Assembly: GCF_902769175.1 (NCBI RefSeq) | Contig: NZ_CACXNW010000001.1 | Location: 124,001-188,000, forward strand | Direction: 5' to 3' | From: an uncultured Methanobrevibacter sp. | Lineage (GTDB): Archaea > Methanobacteriota > Methanobacteria > Methanobacteriales > Methanobacteriaceae | DNA: 64,000 nt | Part shown: positions 60,556-64,000 of the stretch, one piece after another | Numbering within the stretch: position 1 is the first letter of the stretch | Layout of the letters: each line of letters begins with the position of its first letter | Translations under genes and position numbers: made by a program | The notes under the pieces: model-generated | What the model was told of the DNA's origin: nothing | Database searches by the model: none | The model's input: the letters and a program-made list of their open reading frames with translations, nothing else

Positions 60556-61263
60556 ATGTTATCTATTGGTCAATGTTACTTAGAATTCGTTAATAAAATC
60601 TTAAAAGAAGGTAAGGAAACATATAAGGACAGTGATCATCATTTAAAAGAAAGTCTCGGTAACTATTATTACATTGATGATCCATTGGATTTGAAATTCA
60701 GAGCAAAATATCAACACATGACTACTGAATTGATGTTAGAGGAAATCAAAAGCGGCAAATTTGATATTGATTCTTGCCCTATAAAAGGGGATGCATTATA
60801 TGAATATGTAAAATCCTTTGAAATAAGGGATGACCAAGGTTTTGTTTACACTTATCCTAATCGTATTTTAGAGCATTTTGGTGTAGATCAATTCGAAACC
60901 ATGAAACAAAGAATCCTAACTGCTACAGGCAGTAACCGTGCAGTGGCTGTTACCATTGACCCTGCATTGGATGGAGATAGGGAAGACATTCCATGTTTGC
61001 AGGTTATTCAGATTCTAGTTAGGGATGGAGAATTGACTATTCACTGTTTCTTCCGTTCCAATGATATTTTTGGAGCATTCTATTCCAACATGTTCTTCAT
61101 AACCTACATTGGAATAAAAATGAAAGAGGAAGTCAACAAGGAAATCATGGGAGAAAAGCTAAACTTCGGCGGACTTCATTATCACTCCACTTCTGGCCAT
61201 ATCTACAATAACGATATGAGGGCTGCTAGAAAATTGATTTCTGCTAATAAGTCCTTATTATGA
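60556..61263 (+). CDS. thyA: thymidylate synthase, archaeal type
   Basis: 235 residues, the shorter archaeal form. It methylates dUMP to dTMP for DNA synthesis. The core shows IPCLQVIQILVRDGELTIHC and FFRSNDIFGAFYSNMFF, corresponding to the conserved segment after the catalytic cysteine (Cys in IPCLQ) and the FRSxD nucleotide-binding motif. The C-terminal YHSTSGHIYNNDM segment is also typical. Start at ATG 60556 after TAAGGAATCG. Single gene. Assignment is on motifs; the methyl donor in methanogens differs from folate. Confidence 0.85.
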   Translation: MLSIGQCYLEFVNKILKEGKETYKDSDHHLKESLGNYYYIDDPLDLKFRAKYQHMTTELMLEEIKSGKFDIDSCPIKGDALYEYVKSFEIRDDQGFVYTYPNRILEHFGVDQFETMKQRILTATGSNRAVAVTIDPALDGDREDIPCLQVIQILVRDGELTIHCFFRSNDIFGAFYSNMFFITYIGIKMKEEVNKEIMGEKLNFGGLHYHSTSGHIYNNDMRAARKLISANKSLL

Positions 61264-61378
61264 TTTGAGTGATGTGAAAGATTTCTCTTGACGGCTGTAG
61301 AACTCTTATAAAATAATCCTTAGATTATTTTTTCTTTTTTTATATCTTTTTTTTATTGCTTATTATTTGATGATTCAT

Positions 61379-62158
61379 ATGAAAAATTTTTTATCTAACG
61401 ATGATGGCATAGATGCCTCAGGTATATTGGCAGCTAAACAGGTAGCTGATGAATTTGGAGAAACTATTGTGGTGGCACCTTCCAATCAGCAAAGCGGAAT
61501 AGGTCATGCATTGACTCTTGTCGAACCGATTAGAGTGAATGAAGTGAATTTACGAGATGGTGATGTGGGATATGCTGTAACTGGAACTCCTACAGATGCA
61601 GTTACTATAGGAATTTATGAATTGATGGATGAAAAGCCAGATTTAGTGGTTTCTGGAATCAACACTGGCAGAAACACAGGAAAAGGAGAGCTTTCCACAT
61701 CTGGAACAATTGGTGCTGCAACTGAAGCTGCGTCTTATGGAATTCCTACAATTGCTGTCAGTCAGCACACTCCTGATGATAAAATAAAATTTGATGAGGG
61801 CCATATTGAAATTGACTTCTCATCAAGCCAAAAGGTTTTAAGAAACCTTATTCAAAAGGTCATTGACAATGGATTTCCAGAGGGCATCGATATATTGAAT
61901 TTGAATGTTCCAGCTAATCCTGAATCATATGAACCTAAGATATGTCCTTTAGCTACAAGAATGTATGAGCCAGTTGTGGAAAAACGAATTGATCCAAGGG
62001 GAAGAGCATACTACTGGATTAACGGCATTTTCTATTAGGGAAATCCTAAGGATTCTGATGATTATGTTCTTTTGGAAGAGAATGTTCCTACCTTAACTCC
62101 TTTAATATTGGATATGGCTCCTGATTTAGAGGGATTGAAGGATTGGTATAAGGAATAG
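61379..62158 (+). pseudogene. surE: 5'-nucleotidase SurE, in-frame stop near the C-terminus
   Basis: The start ATG at 61379 gives MKNFLSNDDG, as in the family; an ATG at 61370 is also possible. SurE removes phosphate from nucleoside monophosphates. Metal-binding residues are visible: D8, D9, S39 (SNQQSG) and the asparagine of SGINTGRN. The ORF stops with TAG at 62036-62038 after NGIFY. The same frame continues for 39 more codons (GNPKDSDDYVLLEENVPTLTP...) to TAG at 62156-62158 with the normal C-terminal arm. The upstream part (219 residues) keeps all catalytic residues and may still be partly active. Confidence 0.8.
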
Positions 62159-62319
62159 TTTAGATTCATTCCTTTATTGAGGCAATGAAATTTCATTTGC
62201 ATTTGTTTAGATATTCAATTGCAATCATTGAATTTTATTTCATAATACACAAACAATATATAATATAAGGTACATAATAATTATGATAGATAATTTCTAA
62301 AAATTTAAGGAGATAATAT

Positions 62320-62466
62320 ATGTCTGTAAACCAACTTGAAGCTACATTGCAAGCTGTAACACATACTTTAGCAAAATTAGAAAAAGAAGGCTGCAATGAT
62401 GAAAAGCTTTTAAACGAACTTAGAAAAGAAAGAGATAAACTTTTAAATGAATTAAACTTAAATTAA
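62320..62466 (+). CDS. small conserved-looking helical protein (48 residues)
   Basis: Starts at ATG 62320 after a strong AAGGAG (7 bases away). The sequence is MSVNQLEATLQAVTHTLAKL followed by EKEGCNDEKLLNELRKERDK and LLNELNLN. It is amphipathic and likely forms a helical hairpin. No family recognised. The good ribosome binding site, high coding quality and spacing from surE and the Lsm gene support that it is real. Confidence 0.75.
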   Translation: MSVNQLEATLQAVTHTLAKLEKEGCNDEKLLNELRKERDKLLNELNLN

Positions 62467-62585
62467 ATTTTTAAGATTTTGGTGATTTCATTAAATAAGT
62501 ATATAATAGATTAAGAATAAATAGTATTTTACTAATATTTATTGATAAATTAAATTTAATTTTTATAATTTTATGAGGCTATAAA

Positions 62586-62783
62586 ATGAGTGATAATTTC
62601 CAAGTAAATAAACAATTTGCTAAATTCAAAGGCAAAAATGTTCTCATTGGTTTAAAAAACTGGGAAGAAGTAGAAGGAAAAATAATTACAATTGATAACT
62701 TTTTAAACTTAGTTTTAGATGATGGTGAAGGTTTAAAAGTTATTAAAGGTGGAAAAATAGCATTTATTTCTATTCAAGAATAA
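62586..62783 (+). CDS. Sm-like (Lsm) RNA-binding protein
   Basis: 65 residues. It shows the Sm1 (GKNVLIGLKNWEEVEGKIITIDNFLNLVLDD) and Sm2-like (LKVIKGGKIAFISIQE) segments of archaeal Sm proteins, which form rings that bind U-rich RNA and act in RNA processing. It is shorter than usual archaeal SmAPs, with a short N-terminus. RBS GAGG upstream. Assignment is probable, not certain. Confidence 0.75.
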   Translation: MSDNFQVNKQFAKFKGKNVLIGLKNWEEVEGKIITIDNFLNLVLDDGEGLKVIKGGKIAFISIQE

Positions 62784-63052
62784 GGCTATTTTCTATTTTT
62801 TTCTTATTTTTCTTTTAATTATTTTTCTATTTTTATCAGTTTTTCCCTTAACATAATTTTATATTTTCAATATTAGTTTCATTAGTTACGAATCATTTCT
62901 TTTTTTAAAAAAATATAGTTAAATTATGTTGGATAATTTAACTATTTTAGGGCTATTTTTTGATTTAATCATTAATTTTAAGCTTTTAGCACTATTTTTA
63001 GAGTAATAATATTTACTGTTTTTAGAGCTATTTATATAAAATGATGTTAAGT

Positions 63053-64000
63053 TTAACTGCATGCATCTTCAATTGATTCTCTGATTTCATCAATGCTGTT
63101 TCCTAACATAAGGGCTAAGAACATAGCTCCGCCAGCACCTGCTCCCTCTTTAATAAAGCATTTTGTATAATTTTTAAGACCTTCAATACGGGAAATTTCA
63201 AAGTTAGGATTTACTGCATTTACAGATATTTCCCCTATTTGATTAGTAATGTCTAAGATATCTGCGGTATTGTCCTTTACCACAAATGCAGTAGTTGCAA
63301 GGCAGCTGTTTGAAAAGTCAAATTCAGGATCCAATGCCTTAGCTATTGCACATGCTGCAGTAAGTTGGGTTCCTCCTGCCAAGACAACAGGCACCTTAGC
63401 ACCCATAAGGACTCCTGCAACTACAGGAAGCATAGGGTCTCCAACAGCAGCTACAACATCAAATGGATTGTTGTCTTTAGATTCTTCTAATCCTGCCTTT
63501 TCCAATCCTTCTTCAACCAATGCATTTTTCATCTCATGAGGGTTTGTATCCATGCATCCGCTGACCTTTCCTTTTGCATCATATCCAAGGCCAACCAAAA
63601 CTCCAAGGGCAGTGGTTGTACCAGCAGGAAGGCTTTCGCCAATCACAATGTAATCATGCTTTTCAGATAATATTTCTCCAAGTTCAAATCCTTTTTCAAA
63701 AAGACCTTCAGGGTCTTCTACAGCCTGTCCAGTTCTAATATCCTTACCCCATTTTCCATCGCTTATATCAAAGACATCAGTGTTTGCCTTGACTTCACTT
63801 CCAGCATCCAATACCATAACCGGACAATCGCAAAGGGCAAGGGAACCTTTGGTAATCATTGAAGGGGTAGGAGTTACAACCTCCCCAATAATTGTTTGAG
63901 GTATGTCTGTCATACATTTGACCTCTCCTTCCAAAATAAGCTCTGCATCTCCTGCAGGAGTGAACTTTGTAAGTTCTGGAGTAGTTCCAGCACCAGTAAG
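63053..64000 (-). CDS. cobT: CobT-type nicotinate-nucleotide:dimethylbenzimidazole phosphoribosyltransferase (partial)
   Basis: The reading frame runs from beyond the right edge (LTGAGTTPELTKFTPAGDAELILEGEVK at the window end) to the stop at 63053; about 316 codons are visible. The start at 63934 is internal. This archaeal CobT-like family activates the lower ligand or handles nicotinate mononucleotide in cobamide synthesis. Conserved features: SLPAGTTTALGVLVGLGYDAKGKVSGC, the VAAVGDPMLPVVAGVLMGA segment and the glycine-rich C-terminal AGAGGAMFLALM. The exact acceptor in methanogens is not settled. Confidence 0.85.
   Translation of the reverse strand, partial: LTGAGTTPELTKFTPAGDAELILEGEVKCMTDIPQTIIGEVVTPTPSMITKGSLALCDCPVMVLDAGSEVKANTDVFDISDGKWGKDIRTGQAVEDPEGLFEKGFELGEILSEKHDYIVIGESLPAGTTTALGVLVGLGYDAKGKVSGCMDTNPHEMKNALVEEGLEKAGLEESKDNNPFDVVAAVGDPMLPVVAGVLMGAKVPVVLAGGTQLTAACAIAKALDPEFDFSNSCLATTAFVVKDNTADILDITNQIGEISVNAVNPNFEISRIEGLKNYTKCFIKEGAGAGGAMFLALMLGNSIDEIRESIEDACS

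Noticed and set aside
62036-62038. Pyrrolysine at TAG in surE
   Set aside because: SurE has no known pyrrolysine, Methanobrevibacter-type genomes are not known to carry the pyl genes, and the TAG at 62156 is used as a normal stop.

Overview
The window looks like a Methanobrevibacter-type methanogen chromosome (Methanobacteriales). Four things support this: very AT-rich DNA, many large secreted adhesin-like proteins built from Asn/Gly-rich beta-helix and Ig-like repeats, a methanogenesis marker 12 homologue (51717-52721), and an archaeal SipW-type signal peptidase. The species cannot be fixed from sequence alone.

Layout: 1-10148 holds three adhesin-like genes (one broken and running off the left edge, one intact, one with an in-frame stop), then a signal peptidase and argS. 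10616-24003 is housekeeping: a queuosine-precursor-type transporter, a TPR protein, argF, an unknown acidic protein, purD, ilvB-ilvN, two MATE transporters and ilvC. 24414-50929 is a 26 kb adhesin island with five large genes, every one interrupted. 51717-55599 carries marker 12, uppP, ilvE and two tRNA-Val(TAC). 56059-58503 is a sixth broken adhesin-like gene. 58830-64000 has an Mrr-like membrane protein, an archaeal thymidylate synthase, a surE with a premature stop, a 48-residue protein, an Lsm protein and the 3' part of a CobT-type gene.

The housekeeping genes fit a branched-chain amino acid module (ilvB, ilvN, ilvC, ilvE), arginine supply and charging (argF, argS), and purine, thymidylate and cobamide synthesis. 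The adhesin-like genes share signal peptides, repeat modules and a partly palindromic 18-bp element next to the TATA box (seven strong sites).

The most unusual signal is a set of three insertions, each inside an adhesin-like gene. Each has a 37-38 bp unrelated insert flanked by an exact 29-30 bp copy of the local gene sequence (107-203, 45204-45299, 58208-58302). Deleting one copy plus the insert (66-67 bp) restores the reading frame each time. The size matches a CRISPR repeat-spacer unit, but the repeat is the target gene itself. That is what off-target Cas1-Cas2 spacer integration would leave. There is no ordinary CRISPR array or cas gene in the window.
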